DNA of 64,000 nt from Apteryx mantelli (lineage: Eukaryota > Chordata > Aves > Apterygiformes > Apterygidae). The stretch lies in contig NC_089980.1 of NCBI RefSeq assembly GCF_036417845.1, forward strand, positions 51,644,501 to 51,708,500. Reading direction: 5' to 3'. A program made the translations under genes and the position numbers. Positions 50,317 through 63,300 of the stretch are shown piece by piece; positions within the stretch are counted from its first letter, which is position 1; each line of letters starts with the position of its first letter. The notes under the pieces were generated by a model. It worked only from the letters and a program-made list of their open reading frames with translations. It was not told where the DNA came from and made no database searches.

Positions 50317-50751
50317 AGATAATGGACATTTTCAGTGCATTTATTTAATTATACTTTGGAAATTCCTGATTCTGAGGTTTGGAAATATTCTTTCATTTTG
50401 ATAACTTGATCAAAATATAAAAGCATATGAAAAGTGCTAGTGATTCATTAAGGACTGGATTTACTGCTGGGGGGAGAAGAGAGCTATTTGAAGATTGGTG
50501 CTGTGTGTGTTCTTTCTATAACTTATGCTACTTTAATAAAACCATAAGTGAAATGCAATGATACAGTTGAAATGAAAAATTTTTATGTTAATGGAAGACT
50601 GTGCTGCTAAATCAAATGGAAAAAGGCAAAATGCTTTGTTTCCACATTTCGCTGTAAATATTTGTATCAATACTGACACTAAGTTTCATTATTCACTGGT
50701 ATCTCTTTAAGTAAATCTTCTTTCCATCTGTTTAAAAGTGTGGTATAATAC

Positions 50752-50766
50752 CCACTAGGTGGCACA
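50752..50766 (+). promoter_or_regulatory. CTCF-like motif
   Basis: CCACTAGGTGGCACA fits 14 of 15 positions of the known core CCASYAGRKGGCRSY. The call is by eye from the family consensus without a matrix score. Occupancy is inference. Confidence 0.5.
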
Positions 50767-51260
50767 ACAGTTATTCAGAAGCAAAAGACTGGAATTTGCA
50801 ATAAAAAATTTAAGTAGTCTCTCATAAAGCCTACATATGTAAGTGGAAATTATAACCAATTAAATTATATCTATTCCATGATAGGGACAGTAGCTAAAAT
50901 AAATGCATATAATCAAAATATTTTAAAATTATTAAAATAGTGTAAGTCTGAATCAAACTAACAGCCAAATTACCAACAACTGTTTTGTCCTGACTTAATT
51001 TCCCCTTTTCCTAAAATAGGCACAACCAAAGGTCCTGGTGGAATTCTGTAACTTAATCAAATTGGTCTGTTCCAAATTCAAACTCCCTGTATGTACGCTG
51101 CAAGTTACGTACTTTTAAAGTCCCTTGGAAACCAATGGTAGCAGACACTGGAAGTTCTAATGAATGTAAGCAATTTTTCTTTAATCATTCTTTAATCATA
51201 TATAGACAAACATTTAAATAATGTTATCAATGCTATAATCTTTTTCAGAGTTTCTTCACA

Positions 51261-51281
51261 GTTTGTTTGTTTGTTTGTTTG
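51261..51281 (+). repeat. (GTTT)5 tetranucleotide repeat
   Basis: Five GTTT units followed by G. A second copy of the same repeat occurs at 52591-52610. Confidence 0.9.
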
Positions 51282-52590
51282 CTTTTTCCAGCTACAAAGC
51301 AACATAAATGGAGACATGGCCAATGAAAATAGTTCTGACAGGGATGTTCAGAGGGGGCAGGAGGTGCTAATGAGAAGTTTATTTTGAGTTATTCTACATA
51401 ATGGCTGTTAGTAACCCCTGTGACAGGTTCCTCTTTCAACTAGCATTTTATTAGGTTGCTATATTTTTGTTTGCTTGAATATCTGCCTTTTCTGCAGATA
51501 CTTGAAATATATCTTGAGAGTTTAAAGTTTTAGAACTATACTCTTACAATTGTAGTATAAAGAATATACATTCAGGACAAAGAAAGGACTCATAGTTAAT
51601 AAGTTAAATGTGGAACTGAAGTCCATCCCTACTTCTGTCGTAGGATTTCCACACTGTACAGGAGGAGTCACTTATTCAGATCTTTAAAATAACACCACCT
51701 TACTTTGAAAGGATGCTGTGAAGTTGAACTTAGTAATGCACAGGCATTCCTTAGTTTCTGCATTTGCAGTTTTGCAAAATAAAGATCTTGACCTCTATCT
51801 TTGCAGGGTTTTGTCTGCATGCTTCTAAAATGTTCAAATCATTCCATTAACAAAAAGACCATTTTTTAATTCAGCAACTACATATTCATCTACCACCCTA
51901 CAAATTTTGCACTCACTACATAGCTAATATACTCATGGTTTTCTGCATTCCTTCCTGGCTGCTGTTTCTTAGGTTTCATTTGGCATGAAAAATAGAAAAA
52001 CACATGGAGATTTAATTACATTAGGCATAAAGGTTGCTATCTAAGTAACAGAGTTTTGCTTCTAAACTAAGAAGGTAAATTGGACTAATGATCATCTGTA
52101 TTTGCTCTTTCAAGCCTAAAAATTCTGTATTCTGCAAACCCATTAAAGTCTGGGATAATCATCAAAAGACTTAAAACCACACACCAGGAGTCCTAGCTAA
52201 ATTAGAAGGAAAATATTTTTCCCATTCTTGATAGGGTTGGTCAGATGGCAGGTGGAACATGGAAAGGAAGTGGAAAGCCAGAAGAAGGAGAATCCGTACC
52301 TAGAAAAATCCTCTCCCACTCTAAAAGGTCAGAGGAATTTCAATGCTTAAAGTAAGAACAGGGATACATGCTGCAGGCGGTTTCACTGCCTCCCATCAGC
52401 CCACATCAGAAGTATCAATGTTTCATTAAGTATTTCCCTCCATCCCTCTGCCTTTTATCTTCCAGCTGCCCCACTTTTATCCTTTGGTTTTGCAGCAAGC
52501 TGTACTTCCAGGTTGTTTTGGGTCTATCTGACCAACTTTTTTTTGGATCAGAAAACAAATCCCTGTTTGGCTGGCATTCAGGAGGGTTTT

Positions 52591-52610
52591 GTTTGTTTGT
52601 TTGTTTGTTT
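52591..52610 (+). repeat. (GTTT)5 tetranucleotide repeat
   Basis: Five GTTT units, about 110 bp before the CR1 scrap. Confidence 0.9.
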
Positions 52611-52719
52611 TTATTAACCTTTCTTGGCAGTCCTGTAGTGATACACACGGGTAAAAAAGCCTAAGAATGGGAAGTCTTAATAAAGTAAGTGCCTGCTGCT
52701 ACCTGTGGGCAGATTGCAG

Positions 52720-52786
52720 ATCACGGAATCACAGAATCACAGAATGGTTGAGGTTGGAAGGGACCTCTGGAGATCATCTAGTCCAA
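52720..52786 (-). mobile_element. CR1 LINE 3' end, severely truncated
   Basis: The plus strand begins with GAATCACAGAATCACAGAAT, the reverse complement of the CR1 terminal octamer-like repeat. It continues with GGTTGAGGTTGGAAGGGACC and AGATCATCTAGTCCAA, the standard 3' end of avian CR1 read backwards. Similarity stops after TCCAA, where CR1 normally continues with C-rich sequence, so only about 65 bp remains. The element is oriented on the minus strand. It supports a bird origin for the window. Confidence 0.9.
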
Positions 52787-53633
52787 GATGCGGCAAATGG
52801 ACGCAGATGTCTGCTGGGGGCAACGCAGAAAGGGAAACCTGAAGTTGCTGCTCTTCTTGCACAAGGAAAGACCTAAATGTAAGGGCCAGCGCAGGCTCTG
52901 CCTCTTGTGCGCCTGCATGCCCTGAGCAACAGCTCCCAGAGGCTTTTTAAGGTGAGTATGCCTGGTGCAGCCCCGTTTGCAGGTGCCGTGAGACAGCTGC
53001 CCGTGTTCACGGAGAAGCTCATCCTTGGGGCTGAGGTATCCCCCCGCCAGAGGCCGCCCTGAGCCCGGGGCCTCCTTGCGAGAGGAACTGCAGCGAGGTT
53101 TTGCACCCCAGGCCTGAGCTAATGGGTGAAAAGTGAATGAAAACTGCATGTGCTTGCCAATGTTTGCGTGTCAGAAGCTTCTGGGGCCCTGCATGAAATG
53201 TCACTGGGCAAACAACAGCAAACTGCATAAAGATAAAAGGGACACATTATCAAATCTACTGGAAGGAATGACTTGAGAGAGGGCAAAACTACTAAATAGG
53301 TATAGCATGGTAAAAAGATGACTAAGAGGCAATCTGATAACTCCTGATGTGAATCCGAACAGCCAGCGCCGACAGCAGAGAGAGTACGCAGGAAACTGTC
53401 TGATTGGAACAAGGATTCTTGTAGCTAAATGTAGCAACACAATTACTTGAGGTAAAAGGACATTTCCATCAGCTGGAAGCAGCAATTCTCTGTCATCAGC
53501 CCTCCCTCTTCCTATGTCAGCCCTCACGGCTTGCCCTGCAAGCAAGCAAGGCTATTACCAGCCACAGCTACAGCTCAGAGAGGGGTCTAGCAGCGACGGA
53601 GTGAAGAGATCAAGAAGAGCTAGGGCTTGTAAC

Positions 53634-53674
53634 AGGGAAATCTATCTTCTAGGGAAATCTAATCTTCTAGGGAA
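53634..53674 (+). repeat. 17/18-bp tandem duplication with partial third unit
   Basis: AGGGAAATCTATCTTCT and AGGGAAATCTAATCTTCT are followed by AGGGAA. The units differ by one inserted A. Confidence 0.88.
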
Positions 53675-54460
53675 TCATGCTCAGTGATGAATTATTCAAA
53701 ATTAAGCAAGAAGAAGAATTGTTTGAGAGCTATTTGTTCACAGAAAAGATTTAAAGCTGTTAGACTTTCCTACTCAAACATATCTATGATGTAAAAATGA
53801 GATCATACATCAGACTGTGTAGACATGACAAAAAAAAAATGTTTAGCAGAATCAAAATGTCAAAATGTACCAAGTTACTAAGCTGCAGTAGCCCCTTTTG
53901 CCAAAGACTATACAGAGAAGTAAAGCAGCCACATGCCAATTGCACGCTCCACAGCAAGTTTAGGAAGTCTCTCTTTGGTACCTGCTCTACTTTGTGTTAC
54001 ATTATTAATACTGCTTTCTTGATACTCACACTAATTCCCTCACCATTTGTATGTAAGCACCCTAATTTTCAGCCACGAATTCCCAGTCTGTACTTGTCCA
54101 CTTCTATATGTCAGTAGCAGGATAAAATTCTGGAGGCCAAAATAGTTTGCAGGTGCAACTAACACGTCGGGCACTTGCCAGCTCTAGCTATGAAGAAACT
54201 GCCCCTACCTTAAAGGACCTACATTTTAGTGTGTCACGGCACAAAGACAAATGCAGAGGGCAGGAAAGGAAGGACAAAGGTAGTGACCAGATGCTCACAG
54301 AGCAAGCCCAATGCACAGAATTGTTTTGCCGTATGTTAGAAACAGATCAGTGTCTTGTTTCTCCTATGTGTGGCAGCACGAGTGCCAGCCATGACCTTTG
54401 CAAAGAGGAATAAAAAGCTGCACTGCCTCCCAGACTTTCAGGAAACCCAAACCTTGTATT

Positions 54461-54541
54461 AAAAAGAAAAGAAAAGAAAAGAAAAGAAAAGAAAAGAAAA
54501 GAAAAGAAAAGAAAAGAAAAGAAAAGAAAAGAAAAGAAAAA
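54461..54541 (+). repeat. Perfect (AAAAG)n microsatellite, about 15 units
   Basis: G occurs at every fifth base from 54466 to 54536 with no interruption. The purity implies that it is young or actively mutating, so length polymorphism is likely. It creates lysine/arginine/glutamate-rich and phenylalanine/serine/leucine-rich open frames on the two strands that are artefacts of the repeat. Confidence 0.97.
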
Positions 54542-57500
54542 CATCCCTCACCCAGTAACTTTGGATTTACACCATTTCAGTTGAGACTGAGATCTGATTG
54601 CAGATGCTCGGAGCATGGAGAACAGAGCTAAAGAGAGAATTGGGTTTCCAGAGAGAGCAGGAGATTTGGGGATGCAGCACGGCAGGCTGAGGCCGGGTGA
54701 TGACAGACAGACATCTGAGCCTCTTAGCAAAGTTCTTCCTCCTGCACACACTGACACCAAAACAAGTGTTTGCACAAATCCCCCCCATTAGCCCCCAAAC
54801 AACCACTGCCTGGGGCCTCTCTGATCTGGTACCATCTCATGGGAGCAAGGCGGAGGGGAAACCTGATAAAAGGGAGACGATATTAAAAATGACAGATGAG
54901 AAAGAGGAAAGCAACCTGTTCCCAGGCCTGTTCTCACATGAGCAAACTGCAGTGGCAGAAGAGCGGCGCGCAGCGGCCCATCTGATGCACTGATGCTCCC
55001 GGTGACACACGGCTGGCTAACGGGCCTGTGCTTGTGCCGGCAGAGCCCCAAGCACTCACGGCGCGCTGTTGTGGGGAAGGTCACCGACAGGGAGCCCCTG
55101 GATGATGCCTTAATGAACATGAGTTAAACGCACTCCCTGGATTTACCTGTACCCGCCTGGAATAGAGGGGGAGAGGAAATGTGAGATGAAATCGGCGGTG
55201 GCTCCCCAAGAGACTCTGTGGTCAGATACAGCAAGCGACCAGGCTGTTTCTGACCCAGGCCACATCCTCACGGTCTTTTTTCTTTCCTGTGTAAGTGATA
55301 CTCGTGTTTTATAAGACTTGCCCTAATAATTTTCACGGGTCAATCCAGAACTGATGTGCATGGAATACAAGCATGTTATTATGAATGTGAATATAACATG
55401 TGAGTATTACGTCAACATTTAAAGAACCTCGGCCTTCACGAGGTCAGACGCAGTTGCCTTGTGTGATTATTGCTAGCCTACTTGATTTAGATGGGCAAGA
55501 CTGAACAGCATAGGAAAGTGCCTGAGCCACTACTTTATTTATGCACAGCGTTTAACTGTGGGATTTTCTGCAATCCTCATAGCTACAAGGATTCTGAGTC
55601 CTGCCTTTGTCCATGCACTTTAATATACCGCTTGCAGATGTAAAAAAACAAACAAGCAAACGACCCCTCAGCAACAGTTGCCTGCTTCGTTTGCGTTGGC
55701 AATGTACCAAAGCCCAAAGTTGTCCTCTTTTCGGGTGCAGTGAGTGAACAATGGAATGGACTTCTGGATTGATATAAAGTCTTCATCTATACATGAAAAC
55801 GTTTGACATCATATATCCCTTATGACTGGTTCCAAACATGACAAGAAAGATAAGGAGCAGTACTGCTCTGGTCCCTGAATGCAATTGTTTTAAATAGCAA
55901 TGTACATTACTTAGCATTATTAAAACATGCATTATTTGTTCATTTATTTATGTTTTAAGGTGCACTTGGTTTATACAAGTTCAGAACCAACTGTCATGTC
56001 TGAAGGTATCTCCAGTAGCAATAAAATTCATTATATCCAGTTTGAAAACACACACTGCAGGAAAAACTAATCCCAGGTATAATGGTGTCTAAGGCTACTT
56101 TTAATATTCATTTTTGTCTACACTATTGAATATGAGGGATTTCACTGAATCGCTGTATCATCAATAAAATAAATGGCAGGCTTTTCTAGATTTTTTTGCT
56201 GTATTGTGGATTTATCATTAAAATGGTGCTGAATTTACTCTCAAGGCCTAGCTTTCTCAATCCTGAATGTATAAAATAAATTTTTCTAAATTAATGCTTA
56301 GGGAAAATTGAAGCATTGGGGTACCTACACATCACAGAAAAGCACCTAGTGGCTGTCAGCAGGCAGTTAGCAGTGTCTGTAGCTGTTTTTGAAAATTTTA
56401 CATTTAAACAGCAAGCGTGGCCCAAGTTCAGAGATGCAGATTATCTGCATTTCTACTGAGCTTAGTGATAATTCATGAACTCACATAGGAATTCCAAAGT
56501 CTGATTATGAAGAAAATAATATTAACTAGGTTGCAACTGGTCAATAGAGGGACAGGGACCAGGGAACTGGCATCACTGTCAAGAGCCCAGACGTAACCAT
56601 GAAGGACAATTCTGAATCATAGGCACTCTGTTATGTAGGAACAGCTCCCTTAGCTTTTGAGAATGGAAAAGAATGCTTAAATCTCACTGTAGCCTGTTCT
56701 GATCTGAGCCTGCTTTTCCAAATGTCTGTGCTCCCTTATCAACCGCTCTCGCTAACCTTTATTCCTGTTTAGCTAACTCAGGTTATTTCCAGCTGAAAAT
56801 GTATCCATACAGTCGGCATCCTCCAGGCTCCAGTTTATCAGTGAATTCAAATAAGCTGCAGCTCTGAAGGATTCACGTAAACCTACCAATATTCCCATGC
56901 TGGCTGTGCTTTCAACTGCAAGAGAAACATTGCATGTCTGCCGCTGCAGAATATTAAAACTCAAAGATGAGTGTTTTGATGGCACTTCACTTGTACATTT
57001 CTGCCCTTCCAGCTGTCCTTTATCACTCATTTACTCACAGGAGGAAGTGACTTTTGCTGCCAAGGTAGAGGTAAATTATATCAGCCAAGGGCAAAAACGA
57101 TTCATTAGTGTACCAGAGGAAACAACTTCTGAGATGCAAAGTGTCAGCAGAAATAAGAGTTTCTGCTGTTCCATTCTGATGACCTTATTCAAAAAGGAGT
57201 AATGAACAGCACAGCTATTTGCTATTAGAAATAATTTTTAAATTATACGACCTGGATGAATTAATTTTTCGCTAGACTCTCTCTACCCATCAATACTTGT
57301 TTTTCCTTTCATAAAGCAGATGAAAAGCTTTTCTGGAAACTAGAAATAAAAATTTGTGCTCTACTTATAAAAAGTGAGAGCTGGAAAATAATAAATGTTG
57401 ATGTCACTGGAAATATTGTCATTAATTCCAATGCTGCAAGATCTTGCACTGAATTTATTTCAACATACTTTTTTGTAATTCCAACTTCTTTTTTTCCATT

Positions 57501-58853
57501 TGAGCAATTTAACATATTTTCAAAGCCTCTCGCCCCTCTTATTTTGTAATGCAAAACCAAAATATTTTGATGAAAACAAGCTTTCATATTACTTGCAGAA
57601 TTTGACTTCTGGAGGAAGAGAAACTGGAGATACATGTAGGCATGAATGTTCACTCGCATGTGAGTGGGGGGCACACCCAGCCCATAGCAGAAGCAGCAAG
57701 CAATGGAGATTCTGGTATCAGAGGACAGAAATGGAAGATAAATGGAAGTTAAAGTTCCAGTCAGTGCAGAGTCTAGCACCAGGGAGTTTCAGAGAATGAC
57801 GGGATGTGACACACAGGGAGCTTGCGGTTGGGGATTCAGTCGAATACAGCACATAAAGTCTCTGGAGGGAATAACTTATTTGAGAGCCTTCATTACCCCA
57901 AGGCAGCTGCAAGTTGGAAGTTTGCTCTCTGGATGTGCCAAATGAGAAAGGTAGGCTAGGAGACCCTGGCCCAGCAGGGTCCCAGGGATGCCATCTCAGC
58001 TTCAAGCACCCAAGCACTGACTTTGTTGTGCTTTCAATTGGCTGGGATGTATCCAGGTGCACAGCTGAATCGGGATGCCGCATGGCAAACAGCACAAATC
58101 AGCTTTCCAGTGACAGCCCTTACAATACTGCAGATCAGATTTCACTCAAGAATATCAGTGATATTTGCTGGGCTTTTTCATTCATTCATGGAAACTTCAG
58201 GGCAGAAATGAAGCCAGCAAGAATACTAGAGGTATCAAGCCTCGATGCTGTGAACCTGAGTGGCCAAATCTTAGCTGATACCAACTTCTTCTAACAGTGT
58301 CTTGCTCTAGTCAAAGACAAGGAGCACCAGTAATAATCTAAAAATAGAGGCAAAGAGATCAGCACTGCTAACAAAAAGCACAAGGATAATTGATACACAC
58401 TCAGACAGGCAGCACTTTGGGCTGCACTCATTTTAGCAGTAGATGGAGAACCCATGTGGTTTTACCTTTACTTCACATATACATCATTCATTTTCTTGGC
58501 TGCATCAAATACTTGACCATGTTCCATAAAGAATCATATTCATATTATAATCTTCACTCTTTTAACTGTCTTCCAAAAAATCTCCATCGATATTAAATAA
58601 GAATGTCTTACCTTGCAAATCTAGTGAATCTACAAAAATAATTTCTCCTTTAGAAGGTTTCTTCAAGGCAGGTCACTCCATTAAGTAATTTTTGCTATAC
58701 TGTCCACTTTAATTGATAGATGTGAAAGGTAAGTAAATTCAGATCACTTAATTGTTAAATAGGTGCATATCAGAAGTGGATGGGAACCAATTTCTTCCTT
58801 CTTTAGGAATTAGACAATTCCTTTTTTTCTTCTAAAATGTAAAGAAATTTCCA

Positions 58854-58873
58854 AATCAATCAATCAATCAATC
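58854..58873 (+). repeat. (AATC)5 tetranucleotide repeat
   Basis: Five exact AATC units. A short microsatellite with no other signal. Confidence 0.9.
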
Positions 58874-60361
58874 ATTTTGGTTCCCCTAAACATATAAAAC
58901 CAGACTTTCAGAAATCAACAATTTCAATATAAAGACGTATTCCATTTATGAATTTCAAATATCTTCCATTGTTTATACAGAAACACAGAACCCCTCGTGT
59001 GTGTACATACAACCACAGAAGCAATACTGCATTGTTGCTACAGAAGTCAACAGGCTACATTGCTCTGTGTTCCTTATGGGACTCACTCCATTCTGGAAGA
59101 CACTTTAATTCCCCATTTTTATTAATGGGTATAAAATCAATTTATCTACTAGTGGTGTCCAAGCCCCAGCTGAATTATTGTGTAAGACATTCATACCTTC
59201 AGAGGAAAACTCCTTAAAGCTAATAGGAACACTATTCATTTTGACCTTTTTGTTAAAGCCAGATAAATATTCAACCTTAGTTTGCGTGTCTAGATTACAT
59301 TTGATTTAATAAATCCAAATGGAGTAGAGATCCTTTCATTGCTGCTCAGTGATGCTTCTGCATCTTATTAGAGTATGTGCTTAGAGATGTGAGCTGGGCC
59401 CAACTCTGCTCCCTCCGCTGATGTTCAGCAGCCCGGACCTGCAAGGTGTCAGCCACCTTAGAGGGGAGGTTCAGATCATTCAGAAATGTGAAACGTTGCC
59501 CTCAACTTGATTAACAAATTGGTACCTACCAGCTCCATTTTATGGGACTTACTTTGCAAAACCTCTGGATATGCGACTCTTGTTAATGATAAAACCTGAA
59601 ATCTAATCTGCAAGGGATTTTGTATGGGGAGCTGCCAGTGACTCAAGTGCTGACACTTCGGTGTGCTCAGAGGCTTCCTGGATCACCTCTTTTGTCCTTA
59701 CTAGACTTCTACTACAGAACTGGAGTTCTTCATTTCCAGGTTGAGATGCACTATCATGCTCTTTAATAGATTTGAATTTTTTGAATTTAGTCTTTTAAAT
59801 AGCAGACAAACCTGATGTCTTTTTAATGTCATTCTCTGCTATAAGATCTTCAACCTAATCTCTTCTAAGTACACAAACTTGGGAGGTTCCTTATATCTAT
59901 CTTAATACAACTTTTGTGTTAATTTTTATTGACCTCTCATTTTTTTCTTTCAGTTTCTGCACTCCTTTCCATTCATGCAAAATAGGAATAAAAAGCTACT
60001 ATTCTTATTTGTGCTTAATTTGTGCTTTAAGTGAAGGATGGCATTTATGTCTTCACTGAAAATCCACTCAATGCTGAATAAACTTCCAAATATGCTTGCC
60101 TATATAGAAGTTGTTTTTTCCCTATAAACTTTCGAACTGTAGCTTACAAAATGGATTCTAAAAAATTCATTAGTAAACTGCATTGAAGTAATTAAAAATA
60201 CAATGCACTGAAATTATCTGCTGTATTTTTAATGTGTTTTAACCACCCATCAGGAAAAAAAAATCTGTAAGGTTGTCTTTGTCTATATACTTGGGTGAGA
60301 TATACCCTTTTGTGCCAGTCAAGATTGAAGTAAATTTGGGATACACATAATAGAATTAACC

Positions 60362-60383
60362 TTTTTTTTTTTTTTTTTTTTTT
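60362..60383. repeat. T22 homopolymer
   Basis: Twenty-two consecutive T on the plus strand inside the inferred CHRM3 intron, so A22 in the pre-mRNA. No retroposon body was recognised beside it. Confidence 0.9.
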
Positions 60384-63300
60384 AAGAACTGGTAACATGC
60401 ACCACTAGGTTTCTTGCAAACAGAAAGCAATGAACACAACCAGTCATGCTGTAATTCACCATTGGACAATGTAAGATAGTTTAATCCTGAATCACATGTA
60501 GCAATCAGGGAATGGATGGATGACAAATGGCCTGAGTGTAGGAAACCACCTGGAGCCCAGGGAAACATTCAGCTCCTGAGAGCGCTGCAGCACACGCTGC
60601 ACGTACCCTCTGCCCTGCCTGCTGGGCTGAGTTACCTGCACCCTCTCTGCCATCCATCCATTCAAGGTCAGGAAGACCTTGCTAGGTCTGCCAAACTTTT
60701 CATTATTATTTACACAGACCATCAATCAAGCAGAAGTTTGCGTGCAGGTCTGTTATACAGCTGTACTGTGAGATACATGTACAACAGAAGCTGGGTTCGG
60801 TGTCTTACACTGACCTGCCACTCTAAGGATATTTCAAGTGTTGTTAAGAAATAAGTTTGAGTGTATTACTCTGCACTTATTTCCCACAGGTTTTTGACCA
60901 CATGCAGGGTTCCCACATATTTTTATATTTCCATTCATGTTCAATAGTCCTGTTCCAAGATTTTGATACAGTTTCCTTCCACAAAAATTAAAAAAACCTG
61001 TTATTGCCAACTGGTCTGTGCTGTGCAAATTGCTATTCGTGTTGCCACACAATGTTGTTGCATATGGCTATATGCTGGCCGAGAATAAGATTTCACTGGA
61101 GATCAAACTGAACCAAACCAAACTATTGTGCAAATCAGAGCCATGGGACAAACCATAAAAACTTTAAAGGGAGAGTAATGTGTTTCTGAAGAGAACTCTC
61201 TGATGGAAACAGGATTAGATAATCCATGAAGCAACCCTCTGGCGGTCTTAATTAAAATATGGTCTTCATTCGGAAAAGCATCCAAGTATGATCTTCATGT
61301 ATGCATGTTCTTAAATCCAGTTAAATCTGCTGTAGATTTAGGATGTGTTTAAATCTACTATGTTTGTAGAGAAGTATGTTTCCTGTACAGACCACACATA
61401 CAGACATGATTGGGGAGCCTGAAAAATAAAGCAACCTGAATTTAACGTTACATAATTTTAAAGCTAAACATACGGTAATTTGATTGATATGTTGTTTTTA
61501 TACAGGTGCTTTTATGATCCCAGGGAAATAAATCCTGCTGATATTCTGTTTTACTGTTGACATTCATCACTGTGTGTGTTTAAAAAGTTATGCTAAAATA
61601 TTGGAAATTTATTATATAAAGCTACCAGCACCAGGATATCACATACTCATTGTTTTATTGCCTACTAATATTTGGACATTTCCTCTAATTACAGAAACAC
61701 TCTTACACATACACACCAAAAATGGTAAAAAAATAACAGTGAAATAATAGTGTTTATCTTTCATAAGCCAACATATGCCAACCTGCCAACTGCAGAACTG
61801 GTCCTAATCTCATTCAATATTGGTATGTTTTTTTCTTAACCTCTCCTGCAGACTCTCTCCTGTAGTTCATTAAGGACTGGAGATGAATACTGAAGGAAAA
61901 GAAATCTTCTGAAAAAATAACTGAAAAAGCTATTCCTTTTTGCTGAGGACCAAACTGTGACCATTTCGTAGTGCTGACAAAGACTACTGGGGTGGGTCAC
62001 TGTGCTTTTCACACCACCCTCTGTGACCAGCCAGCTTTGCTGGCCAATACTCCACGTCACGGAGCCGTTCTTCTCCTCCACATCCTCTCCTGACTATTTG
62101 ACTGCTGTTTGCTTGAAGGGGCAAAGGGAAGCAGATCCAGGGAACCAAGCATAGCTGGTTTTCACGCAACTGCTGTATGAATCCGTGTGGAGGTCCCTTA
62201 AACGCTATTGTATGATCACCAATTGTCAAGGCAAGTTCTACTCCTGAACAGATAATTCATCAAATCGATCGAGTCAACTATAGCTCTCTCAAATACTGCC
62301 AAAGCCTCTCCCTCATAATTTCAATAGCTTATCTGAAAGGTATTGGTCCCACGTCTGCAATGTAATTGATGATCCCAGTGGAATAAATCCTTGAACTTAT
62401 GGGAAGCCCTGCTGCTTCCAGGCTCCAGCATTTGCTATGGCTTAACCATTCAGTGGAAGAGGTTTCTCTCTTTAAGTATTACCTGTTTACATCAAAGCTT
62501 CTCAGAAACTAAAATTTAGTTCACATATAACTATGGAATAGATAGCAGAGCACCACAACAGTGCTGTATGAACTATGGAAAAAATACTGGCTACATCTAA
62601 AGACTGTTGTCCTTAGTGTAAGGAAAGTGGATGTGGTTGCCAGTTATCCCTGAAGCCATAATTAACAAACGTTCTACAGGCAAAGGGAGAATAAAAACAC
62701 ACCTGGACTTCTAAGAGTATAGTCTGACAAATGCTTTTCAGTTGCAGTGTTGCTGCAGTATCCTTCATGAAACTGTAAAAAAATACATGGAGTTACCAGT
62801 TTAATGAAGCCATAAATAATGCTACTTTGAGCAGAGAAAGCTTTGAAAAACACTCACTTGATAGACTGGTTGGAGCTATAACAGAGCTTAGGTAGAAATG
62901 GACATATAAATAACAATTTTTGTCCTAAGGAAACACTGATTTTTTAAAACTGCTTTTTCACCATTGGAATAAAAAGCCAATAGTTCAAATTCAGAAGACT
63001 TTTCGCTTGGAATCCAGGAAGGTTTTCATTTTGATAATGTAAAAAAATTAGGTCTGTGTCAAAATACTTTACTTTGATAATGTCATGCACAGTTTTAAAT
63101 ATTTAAATTCAAAAAATTAACAGTAGTTAATTAAATAGAATCATATACAATGCATTTTGACATTTTTCACATCTAAAAATTTCATTAGAATTGCCATGTT
63201 CTGGAGAAACTCTTCCTTTTCATAAAAAATGCACTTTGCTGTAGAAACTGCTGTATCAAAAGCTTTCTAGGCAGCTCCATCTGTATGGTTTACTGATGGG

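Noticed and set aside
54347..54631. Lysine-rich and Phe/Ser/Leu-rich open frames on the two strands
   Set aside because: Both are translations of the AAAAG microsatellite.
57309..57779. Open frame of 156 codons on the minus strand
   Set aside because: It begins at GTG, has no recognisable domain and sits in the inferred intron. Its length is within chance for 64 kb of six-frame sequence.
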